From Candidatus Accumulibacter proximus (GTDB lineage: Bacteria; Pseudomonadota; Gammaproteobacteria; Burkholderiales; Rhodocyclaceae), in NCBI GenBank assembly GCA_016709675.1, contig JADJMH010000034.1, forward strand, positions 1 through 64,000: DNA of 64,000 nucleotides, given 5' to 3'. Positions 44,230 to 53,906 of this stretch are shown in pieces (position 1 is the first letter of the stretch; each line of letters opens with the position of its first letter). The position numbers were made by a program, and so were the translations under genes. Under the pieces are notes generated by a model. It was not told the origin of the DNA. It saw nothing but the letters and a program-made list of their open reading frames with translations, and made no database searches.

Positions 44230-46800
44230 TCAGGGCACGAAGGGCCGCGGGTCGCCCGAGACGATGAACGTGGCCCAGTAGAACGGCGCCGAAAAGTGCC
44301 CCGTCGGATCGTCACGCAAATCACGCTGCGCCTGCGCCAGCGCACGCGCAGGGTCCTGACCTGCCTTCAGCGCGGCGTAGAAGCCGCGCATCAGCCGGGC
44401 GGTTTCGGCGTCGGGGACCTTCCACAGGCTCATCACCTGCCGCCGCGCCCCGGCCAGCTCGAAGGCACGCCGCAGGCCGAACACGCCCTCGCCAGCCACG
44501 ACATCGCCCAGCCCGCTGTCGCAGGCCGACAACACCACCAGATCGGTGCCGGTGAGATCCATCGCCGTGACCTCCATCGACGTGAGCAGGCCGTCGTCGC
44601 GACCGCTGGCGAGATGGTTGGCACCGGCCAGCACCAGGCCGGACCGCTGGAGCGGGTCGTTCTCCCGCGTCGTGTCGGCCTCGACGGCGCCGGCCGTCGG
44701 CGCGGTGGTGTTGCAGTTGGCCAGCGGTCCGAAGTACCCGTGCGTGGCCATGTGCAGCACGTGCGGCCGCTGCACCCCTTTCACCGCCGTCTCGGTGGCG
44801 CCAAGGTCGGTGATCAGTTGCGCCCCTGGCAGCAGGGATGCGATCGCCGTCCCTTCGCCTTGCGTGCCGTGCAGGGGCAGGAACGGACCACAGCGAACGC
44901 CGCCGCCCGACACGGCACCGAACTCGGGATTCGCGACGATGACGCTGCGGCGTTGCGCGACACCGACCCCCGCGGGCCCGCCCTTGGCCGCAGCGCTGCG
45001 CACCAGGTCGCGCCCGGACGACAGATAGGCGACGACGAAACGGTCGAGCACCGCGCGGCCATTCGCGTCCTGCAATGCGGCGATCGGCACCAGGTTCAGC
45101 GCGCCGTCGGGCGCAACGTACAGGCGCTCGATTCCCGTCAGCGCGCGCTCGAACTTTCCGAGCAGCTCGCCGTACAGGTTCCGGGCGATGTGCCGCGTGT
45201 ATGTCGCGCGCGGATTCGCCAGGCCTGCGCGCAGATCCGAGACAAGCCGGTCGACATCGGCGCGCGCGCCTATGTCGACCCACACCAGGTCGCCTTCGCG
45301 CTTCAGCAGGAAGGCAGCGTAGCGCGGCGGGCTGGCGGCAAACGGGCCCGGCCCCGCAGGCGCGCGCGACTGGTAGGCCACGAACTCGAGCAGGGCGCTG
45401 CCGACGCCCAACGCGCGCCGCACCTGGTTCATGTCGACGTTGCGCACGAGGTCCTCGGCGGCGACGTCGGCGCCCTCGCCGCGCGCCAGCAGCGCCTCGA
45501 CCTGCTCCCGCTCGCCCGGCGCCTTGGCGCGCCCGGATACCGGGGCTTGCGTCCCGGGCTGGCGGCTGCGCACGAACGCGGTCCACACCTCTGCGTCGGC
45601 CGCCGAGCTGCGCCGGCGCACGCGATCGAGTGACGCGGCCAGCGCCGACAACACGCGACCCTTGCGCTGCAGCACCGCATCCAGCGCCAAGGCACCGTGA
45701 CGTGCGTCGCCGGGCATTGCCAGGCCCAGCGAGACCGACGCATCGCTCTGGTCCGTGAACGAGCGCATATAGGCCAGCTTCTGCCGCTCGGAGCCTATGG
45801 CGATCACCGCGGCGATGTTGTGCTCGGCCACGCGATTGGCCTCGCGCTGCTGCTGGACGGCCTGGGCCAGACGGCCTGCGCGCCATTCCAGCGCCGCCAG
45901 GTTGTCGTAGATGAAGGCAAGACGCGGGTGATCAGGCCCATAGTGCTGCAGCACGAGCGCGCGTGCCTCCTCGTAGCGCCGCCTGGCCTCGTCGGCATGC
46001 CCGAGTGCGCCTTCGACGAGGCCGAGATTGACCAGCGTGGCCGCCCGATCCGGATCGCCGGTATCTGCCATCTCCAGGCTCTGCTGCAAGGCCACTGCCG
46101 CCTTGTCGTATTGGCTCGTCTTCCAGTACAGCAGGCCAAGGTTGTTCAGCGCCACGGACGACTGCTGGTTGCGCGGGCCACCGGTGCGGCGCGCCATCGC
46201 GTCCGACTCCTTGTAGCGCTGCTCGGCCATCTTGTAGTTGCCCAGCGCCTCGAAGACGCGGCCGCACTCGTTGAGCACCGCAGCGACGAGCACGCTCTCG
46301 GGCAGCTTGCGCTCTTCGACGATACGGCGCGCGACGATGCAGCGGTCCCCCGCACCCTCGATGTCGCCGCGATCTTGCAGCGCCTTGCTCTCGACGATGA
46401 GCTGCGTCAATGCGCTATCCGCGGACTCGTCGGCCGATGCCGATGCAGGCCGCGGGAGTTCCCGCTCCAGCGCAGCAGCGCCGCTGGCGTCGCCGCTGCG
46501 CCGCAGCAGCGTCACCAGCTCGCTCTTCAGATTGATGGTGGTGGCATGCGTGGCGCCGAACAGCATCGTGGCCATGTTCACCAGACAACGCCCGCGCTGT
46601 GCCGCCTCGGCCCAGCGGCCGGCTTGCGACAAGGCCTGCACTTCCTCGCGCAACTTCAGCGCCGCGGCCTGCGAGTTGGCCGGGCAGTCGGCCGCGTGTG
46701 CGGTGCCCGCGCCCAGGGAGATGAGCAAGGCCAGCGTCGCCAGGCAGAAGCCCGCGCGCCCGGCGAACCAGGCTTCAGCGCGAACGCAACTGGTTCGCAC
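44230..46800 (-). CDS. secreted TPR-CHAT protease-like protein
   Basis: 856 residues. A signal peptide (LATLALLISLGAGTAHA) is followed by tetratricopeptide repeats (about 60-370; for example ALNNLGLLYWKTSQYDKAAV, ATLVNLGLVEGALGHADEAR). The C-terminal CHAT (caspase-like) domain has PHVLHMATHGYFG (catalytic His, about residue 685) and TDLVVLSACDSGLGDVVAGE (catalytic Cys, about 758), with the final GHFSAPFYWATFIVSGDPRP. Both catalytic residues are present. It overlaps the upstream TPR gene by 26 bases. Secreted CHAT-TPR proteins are widespread; substrates are unknown. Confidence 0.88.
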   Translation of the reverse strand: MRTSCVRAEAWFAGRAGFCLATLALLISLGAGTAHAADCPANSQAAALKLREEVQALSQAGRWAEAAQRGRCLVNMATMLFGATHATTINLKSELVTLLRRSGDASGAAALERELPRPASASADESADSALTQLIVESKALQDRGDIEGAGDRCIVARRIVEERKLPESVLVAAVLNECGRVFEALGNYKMAEQRYKESDAMARRTGGPRNQQSSVALNNLGLLYWKTSQYDKAAVALQQSLEMADTGDPDRAATLVNLGLVEGALGHADEARRRYEEARALVLQHYGPDHPRLAFIYDNLAALEWRAGRLAQAVQQQREANRVAEHNIAAVIAIGSERQKLAYMRSFTDQSDASVSLGLAMPGDARHGALALDAVLQRKGRVLSALAASLDRVRRRSSAADAEVWTAFVRSRQPGTQAPVSGRAKAPGEREQVEALLARGEGADVAAEDLVRNVDMNQVRRALGVGSALLEFVAYQSRAPAGPGPFAASPPRYAAFLLKREGDLVWVDIGARADVDRLVSDLRAGLANPRATYTRHIARNLYGELLGKFERALTGIERLYVAPDGALNLVPIAALQDANGRAVLDRFVVAYLSSGRDLVRSAAAKGGPAGVGVAQRRSVIVANPEFGAVSGGGVRCGPFLPLHGTQGEGTAIASLLPGAQLITDLGATETAVKGVQRPHVLHMATHGYFGPLANCNTTAPTAGAVEADTTRENDPLQRSGLVLAGANHLASGRDDGLLTSMEVTAMDLTGTDLVVLSACDSGLGDVVAGEGVFGLRRAFELAGARRQVMSLWKVPDAETARLMRGFYAALKAGQDPARALAQAQRDLRDDPTGHFSAPFYWATFIVSGDPRPFVP

Positions 46801-47536
46801 GATCGAGCAAGGCCTGCGCCCGCGCTTGGCGCCCGTTCGTGCGCTCGAACTCGGCCATGATCAGCAGCGCCTCCACTGCCATCGCGGGTGCCTCGCGTTC
46901 GAGGACCGGCACCGCCGCGGCGAACTCCGTGTTGGCCTCGGCCGGGCGGCGCTCGTTGCGGAGCAGCATCCCGAGCAAGTAGTGCGCCTGGGCCAGCTGA
47001 AGCTGGTATTTCGCCGAAGCGCCCGGCGCTCCGAGCATGGCGATGGATTCACGGTAGGTCCGCTCGGCCGCGGCGCGGTCGCTGCGGTCCTGCTGCAACT
47101 GCCCTAGCACCATGAGATCGGCGCCCACTTCCGGGTGGCGTTCGCCGTACAGCTGGCGGTCGATGCCGATGGCACGCTGGATCAGCGGCTCGGCATTGAA
47201 CAGGTCGCCCTGCGCCCGGTAGAGCGACGCCAGCGTGAAGAGATCGGCGGCGATGTTCGGATGCACTTTACCATGCAACTGCTCGCTGAGCCCCAGCGCC
47301 TCGCGCGCCACGGGAATGGCCTCGGCAAATCGCCGCTGTCTCGCCAGTTCGCCTGACTGCAGGTTGAGCTGCCGCGCCCGCCACTCGATTGCCTCGCGAC
47401 TTTCGGCGGGGAGCACTTCAGTCTCTGGCGGATGCGGCTGTGCCAGCGAACTCGCACTGCTAAGCCCCAAGAGTGCAAGCCCCAACATCGCGAACCAAGC
47501 GCGCCGAACCTTCGCTTTAGATGGTTGGCTTTCCAT
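46775..47536 (-). CDS. secreted TPR protein, first gene of the CHAT operon
   Basis: 253 residues from ATG 47536, preceded by GGGGAGGTGG. Signal peptide FAMLGLALLGLSSASSLA. Tetratricopeptide repeats of the kinesin-light-chain type: GKVHPNIAADLFTLASLYRA, GERHPEVGADLMVLGQLQQ, KYQLQLAQAHYLLGMLLRNE. No catalytic domain. Overlaps the CHAT gene, implying coupled expression and probably a complex in the periplasm (inference). Confidence 0.85.
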   Translation of the reverse strand: MESQPSKAKVRRAWFAMLGLALLGLSSASSLAQPHPPETEVLPAESREAIEWRARQLNLQSGELARQRRFAEAIPVAREALGLSEQLHGKVHPNIAADLFTLASLYRAQGDLFNAEPLIQRAIGIDRQLYGERHPEVGADLMVLGQLQQDRSDRAAAERTYRESIAMLGAPGASAKYQLQLAQAHYLLGMLLRNERRPAEANTEFAAAVPVLEREAPAMAVEALLIMAEFERTNGRQARAQALLDRANQLRSR

Positions 47537-47762
47537 CGCCACCTCCCCGATGTTCGCGAATCCGAACGAATAGCGTTCAATTGCCGCGAGGCCAAGTCTG
47601 CAGAAACCAAGAGCACCTAAGTATGTGCAGGAAATCCAACGCGCGTCCGAAGAGTATGGCGGACGCCGAGTGCATCCGTCAACCGCCGATTTTGGGCCGG
47701 CATGCGTCCCGATGTGAAGAAAGGTCCGCCGAATAGCATCCCAAGCACTGCCTCGCCCCCAC

Positions 47763-48242
47763 CTACCAGGCGACACTCTGAGCGAACTCGACCTCCGGTC
47801 CAGGCTGAGCGACTTGATCCCACTGAGGATCGTTGCGCGCCTGTTCCGCCGCCGTAGCCATCTCCCACAGCGGTGGCCCACGCGCTGGGGCGATGCGCGG
47901 TGGCTGGGTAGATTCGCCGATGTGTTCGAGGATCTTCTTCACGGTGACTGCAGCCCGCAGTCGGGCATTGGGTGCGAGTACGCCGAAATAGCGATGGCCA
48001 TTCGCACGCGGCGGCGGCACCAGGGCGGCGATCTTGTCGATCAGCTCCAGTGGCGTCAGCACCAGCGCCGCCGGGCGGGTGCCGGGCGCCGTTGTGCGCC
48101 CCAGCTCGGGGTTGCGGTAGACCAGATGCTCGGCATCGCCTTGGTGCAGATGCTCCAGCGCGAAAGGCGGACGGGCACAGTAGCGCAGCAGACGTTCGAG
48201 CCCCGTCCGGTCGGCACCCTCGATGCGCACCGAGCCATCCAC
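47763..48242 (-). pseudogene. IS91 transposase C-terminal fragment
   Basis: DGSVRIEGADRTGLERLLRY, CARPPFALEHLHQGDAEHLV, LTPLELIDKIAALVPPP and PPLWEMATAAEQARNDPQWD, EFAQSVAW match the IS91 pseudogene at 24228, with an internal gap before VKKILEHIGE. N-terminal half missing. Confidence 0.8.
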
Positions 48243-48366
48243 TGAAAGGCCGCCGCGTCAAGTTCGAAGGCGGCATCGAACCCACACCCGGGTCACCGCC
48301 TTCCGACGTGCCGCATCACCCACTCAACGCGGCCTGCTGCGGTTGACGCCGGATTCAGGGAAAATT

Positions 48367-48765
48367 TCAACCGCCGGTGACGAGCGCTTCCGGAATCTCG
48401 AAGCGTTCGTCGCTGCCGAAACGGACGATGGTGAAATCGCGGCGGCGCTCGAAGACCGGCGTCTCCGGGGAATCCGCTGCGACCACCTCGTGTCTGACGA
48501 GCAGGATTCGCCGCTTCATTCCCGCGCCCCAGCGCACCTCGACCGTCGCCGTCCCGTCGAAGCCGCGCCGGATGACGAAGGCGTCGCATTCCTTGACCTT
48601 CGGCGCGAACGGCACCGTGCAGACGACCTTCGCCGAGGCATGGAAAGGCGTGCCCGGGATCAGCGCATCCTCGGCCGCCGGCGTGGCCGCCAGGGCCTGG
48701 CCGCTGATGCCAAGGGCCAGCGTGAACCGGGCCGATTCGTTGCGCCGCGCGGCATCGCGCATCAT
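48367..48765 (-). CDS. conserved secreted hypothetical protein
   Basis: 132 residues. A weak signal sequence (FTLALGISGQALA) precedes PGTPFHASAKVVCTVPFAPK, ECDAFVIRRGFDGTATVEVR, RRILLVRHEVVAADSPETPV, and FTIVRFGSDERFEIPEALVT. The pattern (a short Cys-containing region then a VxRFGxxExFEIPEA ending) is common among proteobacterial hypothetical proteins. The N-terminus abuts the jetD fragment and may be truncated, so the start is uncertain. Confidence 0.55.
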   Translation of the reverse strand: MMRDAARRNESARFTLALGISGQALAATPAAEDALIPGTPFHASAKVVCTVPFAPKVKECDAFVIRRGFDGTATVEVRWGAGMKRRILLVRHEVVAADSPETPVFERRRDFTIVRFGSDERFEIPEALVTGG

Positions 48766-48990
48766 CGACTTCCTCGCCTTCCCGGCGGTACCGCATGGTC
48801 TGACCACCTTCCGCGCGGGTACGACTTCGAGACGCTCGGCGACGCGAGATGGCTGTGGCGCTGCCGCATCCACTACTGGGTGACATCGATACCCACGGCT
48901 TCGCCTTCCTCGACCAGTTGCGCTCCCATTTTGGGCACGTCGAATCCTTCGCGATGGGCCGTGCAACCCCGCTGGCCTTCATCCCCCCTT
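48766..48990 (+). pseudogene. jetD Toprim-region fragment
   Basis: IDFLAFPAVPHGL, YDFETLGDARWLWRCRIHYW, then, after a frame slip at TACTGGG, GDIDTHGFAFLDQLRSHFGH and VESFAMGRAT. These match NFLAFPAVAD, YGFETLANAAWLSRCRIHYW and GDIDTHGFAILDQLRTHFAH of JetD. More diverged than copy 2, so an older remnant. Confidence 0.82.
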
Positions 48991-49006
48991 TGGCGCGCCG
49001 CCCAAT

Positions 49007-49130
49007 GTGCTTGAGCACTTCCACTGCCGCGTCATTGAGGTCGTTTTCGAGGCTGATGGCGCGGGAACTGCGACGTTTCACGAAAACCATGCACCCGACC
49101 AGAAGTCGCTCGACGAAGTCCACGCCGGTC
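49007..49130 (+). pseudogene. IS91 transposase internal fragment
   Basis: LEHFHCRVIEVVFEADGAGT, ATFHENHAPDQKSLDEVHAG matches the HEHFHCLVIEGVFEADTSGA region (HUH motif) of the IS91 copy at 24228. Opposite orientation to the fragment at 47763. Confidence 0.8.
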
Positions 49131-49354
49131 GTAACAAAGAACGGGAACGCGACCGCGATCGCAAGATAATCACCCGCTGGTGTCGGAAATGTCACAGCCA
49201 GCTTACGTGCGATTGGATAGAGTGACTTTCGAGAGGGGTGGGTGCCATTTCTCAAGCAAAGCTGATGATGCTTTGTACAGAGCACAAGAACATCCAACGG
49301 CGTCAGCTATACGACTACCCGGCGCGGTAGACAACTTACTTGAAGGGTATTGAC

Positions 49355-49723
49355 ATGACTCTCTACATGACGAAGGTGAGAAGCCCGGAAAGCCCGCAAA
49401 GCCCGCTATCGCTTCTGTTGGCCGATAGCCACAAGGAGATGTATCCCCATCAACTCGTCGCCCGCTTTCCCCATGTCGCCAAGCGCATTGCTGAGTTGTG
49501 GAACGATGCGGAGGCAATCGGCGACTATTTCACCGATCTGATGATCCCGAGTCGCTCCAATCGCCAGGGGTTTCCTCCTGAGGTGGCCGTGGAAATCATG
49601 GCCTTGAGCATGGCGCACGACAAGATCGGCCCGGTGAGAGCGAGGATCGAAAATCCACGGCCAGGTTCGGGGGTAAGACCGTACTTGTGGGAAAACGAGC
49701 CTGCCAGAAGGGGGCTTGAGTAG
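49355..49723 (+). CDS. small hypothetical protein
   Basis: 122 residues from ATG 49355, after GAAGGG. Central part: YPHQLVARFPHVAKRIAELW, NDAEAIGDYFTDLMIPSRSN, RQGFPPEVAVEIMALSMAHD. This FPPEV...I motif after an RQGF segment recurs in short hypothetical proteins of betaproteobacteria (recalled pattern). The last 25 residues (RARIENPRPGSGVRPYLWEN) look unnatural and may be a fused tail. Confidence 0.5.
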   Translation: MTLYMTKVRSPESPQSPLSLLLADSHKEMYPHQLVARFPHVAKRIAELWNDAEAIGDYFTDLMIPSRSNRQGFPPEVAVEIMALSMAHDKIGPVRARIENPRPGSGVRPYLWENEPARRGLE

Positions 49724-49890
49724 CTGGGAATACCGCTGACTGCGGCCAGTCTTGCTCGTGCCGCCGAAGCCGGAGAACATGCCGCTGCGTTCTTTTCCCC
49801 AGGGCCGGACTCGACGTGGAAGCCCGTGACTCGCGACAATGGACTCCGCTGAGGATCGCTTCCTTTCACGGCCGGGACAGTCTCGCTTAG

Positions 49891-50393
49891 GAGTTGATCG
49901 AATGCGGCGCAAGTATTCATGCCCGAGAGCGGGCGGCCATACGCCCCTGCAGTGGGCGGCCTACGACGGCTACCACCGGGTCGTACGACATCTGCTCAGC
50001 AAGGGCGCTTCCGCGAACGTCAGCAGCAAAGCGGGCATTACCCCGCTTCTCCAGGCGGCCGCTCGCGGCCATGGTGATGTGCTCGCGGAACTGCTCAGCA
50101 AACGTGCCGACCCGAACCTCATCGCGAGCGATGGTTCCAGCCGTCTGCTCAAGGCGATTGCCAACGGCCATTCGGCTGTCGTCGGGGTGCTGGTCGACGC
50201 AGGCGCTTCGATCAATATGACGATTAAGGACGGCACCACCCTTTTCGAGATTGCACAGCGTTCCAGGGATCCGACCATCAGACGTGTAGCGCTGGCGAGG
50301 TATGCCCCCTCGACATTCGAGTGGATCAAGAGTTTCTCCGTCGCTACGATCGGCTACAGGATGCGAAATCCAACGCCAGCGCTGACCGTTTAG
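49891..50393 (+). pseudogene. ankyrin-repeat protein remnant
   Basis: LIECGASIHARER in one frame and GGHTPLQWAAYDGYHRVVRH in the next, joined by a slip in a GCGGGCGGCC run. Then LLSKGASANVSSKAGITPLL, AARGHGDVLAELLSKRADPN and ANGHSAVVGVLVDAGASINM give four ankyrin units. The C-terminus (STFEWIKSFSVATIG) may be native. The first part of the gene is absent. Confidence 0.7.
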
Positions 50394-50645
50394 CCGGTGT
50401 CAACGACTGTCAGCCTCGATTCCGAGTCAGCACTGCCCAAAAAAAGCGCCGGAATCGCGCTTCGCCCAGTGCCGAACGTAATCCGTCAGTTTGGCGAATG
50501 AATCTGCCTGGATGGTGGCAGCCGAGCACCGCCCCGACGACCGGGATCGGATGTTGACCATTGAATCAGCCTGGCGCACGCGCCTCGCCGGTGTCGTCTG
50601 CAGCATTGCTTCGGCGGCTGGTTTCGGCGCGATGTTAAACTTTGG

Positions 50646-50721
50646 CGCAACGCCAATGGGGCGAAGCGAACAAACAGACGCTGCGAACTACCACGCCTGA
50701 ACGCGGTGGAGGGCGCTTTTT
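50646..50721 (+). pseudogene. small jetD fragment
   Basis: The stretch from CGCCAATGGGGCGAAGC to CTGAACGCGGTGGAGGGCGC aligns base for base, with about a dozen differences, to the jetD region encoding AQWGEEDRQTLCELPRLNAE (40142-40208). Confidence 0.7.
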
Positions 50722-50953
50722 TCTGGACGATCGGCGTCGAGCACATGGATCAGCGCCGCGCCCATCGTGTCCGCGCTCATCGGTGCGGCCGGGACGAAGA
50801 CAGGAAAGTGTGAATTAATTCCTGCAGCTAGCATCACGTTTTCTGGGATGATCAACGCCGAGACGTAAGGGTGGCGCTGCGCTGTTGCAGTCGCGTATGA
50901 GGCTTGGCGTGAAGACGAGCAGCAAAGTGATGAACATCGTTCAAGGCAATAGC

Positions 50954-51898
50954 ATGGCTCGCACCGCTTCACTATTCCTTCTGCTCGTGGCGACCGCCGC
51001 CGCCGGCGCGCCGGCACGAGTAGACAGCTACCTTGAGGCGCCGCGTGTTGCGGCGGCGCTCGAACAGGGGCGGGCAGCCGAGTTGGGGATAGGCATCCGA
51101 AAGAATCACCTCTTGGCGGTTGCTCTGTACTGTGATGCAGGCACCATGGGCAGTCCTGAAGGATTTTTTCGGGTTGGGCGGCTGCTCGCCAGCGGTCCGC
51201 GGGCTCTGCGCAATGCAGCGGTGGCCAACGCTTATCTGGCGCTGGCTGCTCGTCTCGGCAGCCACGAGGCGGTGAGGTACTACGATCCCAAGGTCGAGAA
51301 CGCGCCTATCGGCGACGGATGCGGTGCGCTCGCCGGCGCGGCCGAGATCGAGGGCTTCGATCTTGATGGCTTTCTGGGCAGGCAGGCGCCTGCCAAGCAA
51401 AGGATTGCCCTCTTCATTCGCAATACAGCACACCAATACAATGTCGATCCGCGCCTGGCGCTGGCCATCGCGATGGCCGAATCGAATTTCGATGCCGGCG
51501 CCGTTTCGCCACAGAACGCACAGGGCGTGATGCAGCTAATCCCGGCGACCCAGGCGCGCTTTGGTGTCACCAGACCATTCGACCCCGAGCAAAACATCAG
51601 AGGCGCACTGGCTTACCTGAAGTGGTTGAACACCCGGTTTGCGGGCGACTGGCGCCTGATTGCCGCGGCGTACAACTCAGGCGAAGGCGCCGTCGAGCGA
51701 TTCGGCGGCATCCCCCCCTATCCCGAAACGCAGCGATACGTCCGGCGAGTCCTGCACTTTGCTGGCTTCTCGTCAAGAGCAAGAGCCGATCCTGCCGGGC
51801 AAGGGATCGTGGGCCGAGGATCAGCGGGCCATCCGGCCGCACTGCTTGCCGTGGCGTCGGCACGCGCACCCACTGCGGGATCTGCGGCAGTCGACTAG
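50954..51898 (+). CDS. lytic transglycosylase (SLT fold) with Sel1-like N-terminal region
   Basis: 314 residues from ATG 50954. Signal peptide MARTASLFLLLVATAAAGAP. An N-terminal Sel1/TPR-like part (KNHLLAVALYCDAGTMGSPE, NAAVANAYLALAARLGSHEA) precedes the SLT domain: NVDPRLALAIAMAESNFDAG with catalytic Glu in AES, SPQNAQGVMQLIPATQARFG, and IAAAYNSGEGAVERFGGIPP. It cleaves peptidoglycan glycan strands. Similar enzymes accompany conjugation or phage genes, but none are recognised here. The last 35 residues are atypical and may be frame-altered. Confidence 0.82.
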   Translation: MARTASLFLLLVATAAAGAPARVDSYLEAPRVAAALEQGRAAELGIGIRKNHLLAVALYCDAGTMGSPEGFFRVGRLLASGPRALRNAAVANAYLALAARLGSHEAVRYYDPKVENAPIGDGCGALAGAAEIEGFDLDGFLGRQAPAKQRIALFIRNTAHQYNVDPRLALAIAMAESNFDAGAVSPQNAQGVMQLIPATQARFGVTRPFDPEQNIRGALAYLKWLNTRFAGDWRLIAAAYNSGEGAVERFGGIPPYPETQRYVRRVLHFAGFSSRARADPAGQGIVGRGSAGHPAALLAVASARAPTAGSAAVD

Positions 51899-52171
51899 CA
51901 ACCGGAGATGCGGCCGCAGACGACACGCACCTGCGAACCGATTGACCGCAAGGGCCAGCGCGCACTCCCTCGCCGACGCCGCTGACGACAGCAACAGGGG
52001 ACGTTGCGGGGTCAGGCCATTCCTTTGGCCGCGAGGCGGGCTATCGCAAGAAATACCGCAGAAAGAGGGGGCACAAGTATTGTGCTTGACGGAGGCAACA
52101 ATCCAGACTGGTTCCTTGTTCCCTCCTACCTGCATTCATCCGCCGGGGACAGATGGCGCGGCAGCTCCCTG

Positions 52172-52354
52172 GAGTTCAAACTCGACACCGCCGAGCTCAC
52201 TGCCCGCATCGCCGCACGAGCGATCTGGCGCAACAGGCTGCGCTCTCCTTCTTGGCGAAGGGCTCAAGCGGCAATTGCGGGACCACTTCTTTGCGCCAGC
52301 GAGGGCCTTGGAACGCGGTGGCTCCGGTCATTGCGCGCATCAACACCTCGCTGA
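52172..52354 (+). pseudogene. two exact short matches to jetC
   Basis: 24 bases at 52172-52195 and 22 bases at 52333-52354 are identical to jetC segments encoding EFKLDTAE and ARINTSL, in the right order and spacing roughly preserved (137 against about 176 bases). The intervening sequence is unrelated. Confidence 0.5.
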
Positions 52355-52379
52355 GTCAGACCGTCCACCAGGTCCGCTT

Positions 52380-52950
52380 GCCTGCCGACCATGACCGCTG
52401 CTCGTGCCCGTGGTTCAGCAAGCTGCAGGGCGAGCGCGGACCGTGCAAGCACATCCTCGCCGCGCGCCTCGCGCCTCGCGCGCCTGATGGTCGAGCGTAT
52501 CGACCTGACGGCGAGCGGCGAACCCCTGCATCCGTTCCTGACGCCGCTGTTGGCCGGCAACCGGCCGTGGTCCGAGTTGGGAAGGCGCTGTTGATCGCCC
52601 TGGCCAGCCGCGCCGGCGATCCTCGCCGGCTGGCGATCGAGCTACTCATCGAAGGCATCGCCGACGGCCGTGCTCAGCCCGGTGAGCTGGCCGCCGGTGG
52701 CTGGCTGAAGGCCAATCGCCTGAGCGAGACGCTGGGCGAACTTGCGCGTTTCGCCGCTGCACCCGTGGGCGGTCGACGGCATCATCGAGGGCGCGCTTGA
52801 TGTCTTCCTGGCGCAGACCGGCAAGGCCGACGTCGCCCTCGAACTGCTGCACGGACTGCTGGTTGACATGAACGGCGGGCCTTCGGCGGGAGCGGCGCAA
52901 CGCCTTTGGCAATCACCAGTGGCAAGGCCGGAATCGCCGCCGGCGCAATC
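52380..52950 (+). pseudogene. SWIM zinc-finger / HEAT-like protein remnant
   Basis: RCSCPWFSKLQGERGPCKHI then LAARLA is a SWIM-type CxC..CxH finger. In a different frame follow LMVERIDLTASGEPLHPFLT, then ALLIALASRAGDPRRLAIEL, LIEGIADGRAQPGELAAGG and LHPWAVDGIIEGALDVFL. These look like the SWIM protein followed by its usual DUF6493-like HEAT-repeat partner, both internally deleted. No intact ORF remains. Confidence 0.6.
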
Positions 52951-53137
52951 CGCGCGCGCGCCGATCTCCCAGTTCGGCCGAAGCGCTACGTCCCGCCTGG
53001 GAAGTACGCCTGAGCCGGGTCGAAGCCTGCGCGGCGGGTCAGCCCCCGAACCGGGCGGTCACCTGAGCTACGCGCTGTCCGAACAGCCGGGCAGTTTCCA
53101 GGTCGCTCATGGTTTGACTTCTTTTGGGGTTGGCTGA

Positions 53138-53839
53138 TCAGGGGGCGAGATCAAAAACGAGGACTTCGGCGTTGTCGCCGCTGCTCAGGACGAGACGGTC
53201 TTCGTTGGCCAGCAAGGCAGCATCGCCGCCGTGCAGGATATGGCCATTGACTGCGAGGCTGCCGCGCACCAGATGCACGTAAGCCTTGCCCGCCGCGTCA
53301 AGCGGCAGCGTGGCGGATTCGCCGCCGGTGAACAAGCCCGCGTAGAGCGCGGCGTCGGCATGGATGGTCACCGAGCCGTCGGCGCCGTCCGGCGAGGCGA
53401 TCAGACGCAGGCGGCCACGCTTTTCGGCTGCCGCGAAGGTCTTCTGCTCGTAGCCCGGGGCAATGCCTGTTTCGCGCGGTTGAATCCAGATCTGCAGGAG
53501 GTGGGTGGCCGCATCGGGTGCATGGTTGAACTCGCTGTGCCGGACGCCGCTTCCGGCGCTCATGCGCTGCACGTCGCCCGGCGGAATGACCGTGCCGTTG
53601 CCCATGCTGTCCTTGTGCGCCAGCAGGCCGGTGGTGACATAGGTGATGATCTCCATGTCGCGATGGCCGTGCATGCCGAAGCCGCCGCCGGGAGCAATCA
53701 AGTCGTCGTTGATGACACGCAGATTGCCCCAGCCCATGTGTGCCGGGTCGTGGTAGTCGGCGAATGAGAATGAGTGATAGCTCTGTAGCCAGCCGTGGTC
53801 AGCATGGCCGCGTTCTGCTGATTTGCGGAGGGTAAGCAT
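53138..53839 (-). CDS. pirin family protein (YhhW-like)
   Basis: 233 residues. Bicupin: SYHSFSFADYHDPAHMGWGN, PGGGFGMHGHRDMEIITYVT (metal-binding His residues), GDVQRMSAGSGVRHSEFNHA and the second cupin with LPLDAAGKAYVHLVRGSLAV. YhhW-type pirins oxidise quercetin in vitro (family knowledge). Intact. The neighbouring LysR fragment on the other strand suggests that a divergent regulator-pirin pair was once complete. Confidence 0.92.
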   Translation of the reverse strand: MLTLRKSAERGHADHGWLQSYHSFSFADYHDPAHMGWGNLRVINDDLIAPGGGFGMHGHRDMEIITYVTTGLLAHKDSMGNGTVIPPGDVQRMSAGSGVRHSEFNHAPDAATHLLQIWIQPRETGIAPGYEQKTFAAAEKRGRLRLIASPDGADGSVTIHADAALYAGLFTGGESATLPLDAAGKAYVHLVRGSLAVNGHILHGGDAALLANEDRLVLSSGDNAEVLVFDLAP

Positions 53840-53906
53840 GGGGTGTCTCCTGTCGTTGATTTAGAGTTAGAGCTTCTCCGGCGAGAGCGGCAGGTCGTGC
53901 GAGGTG

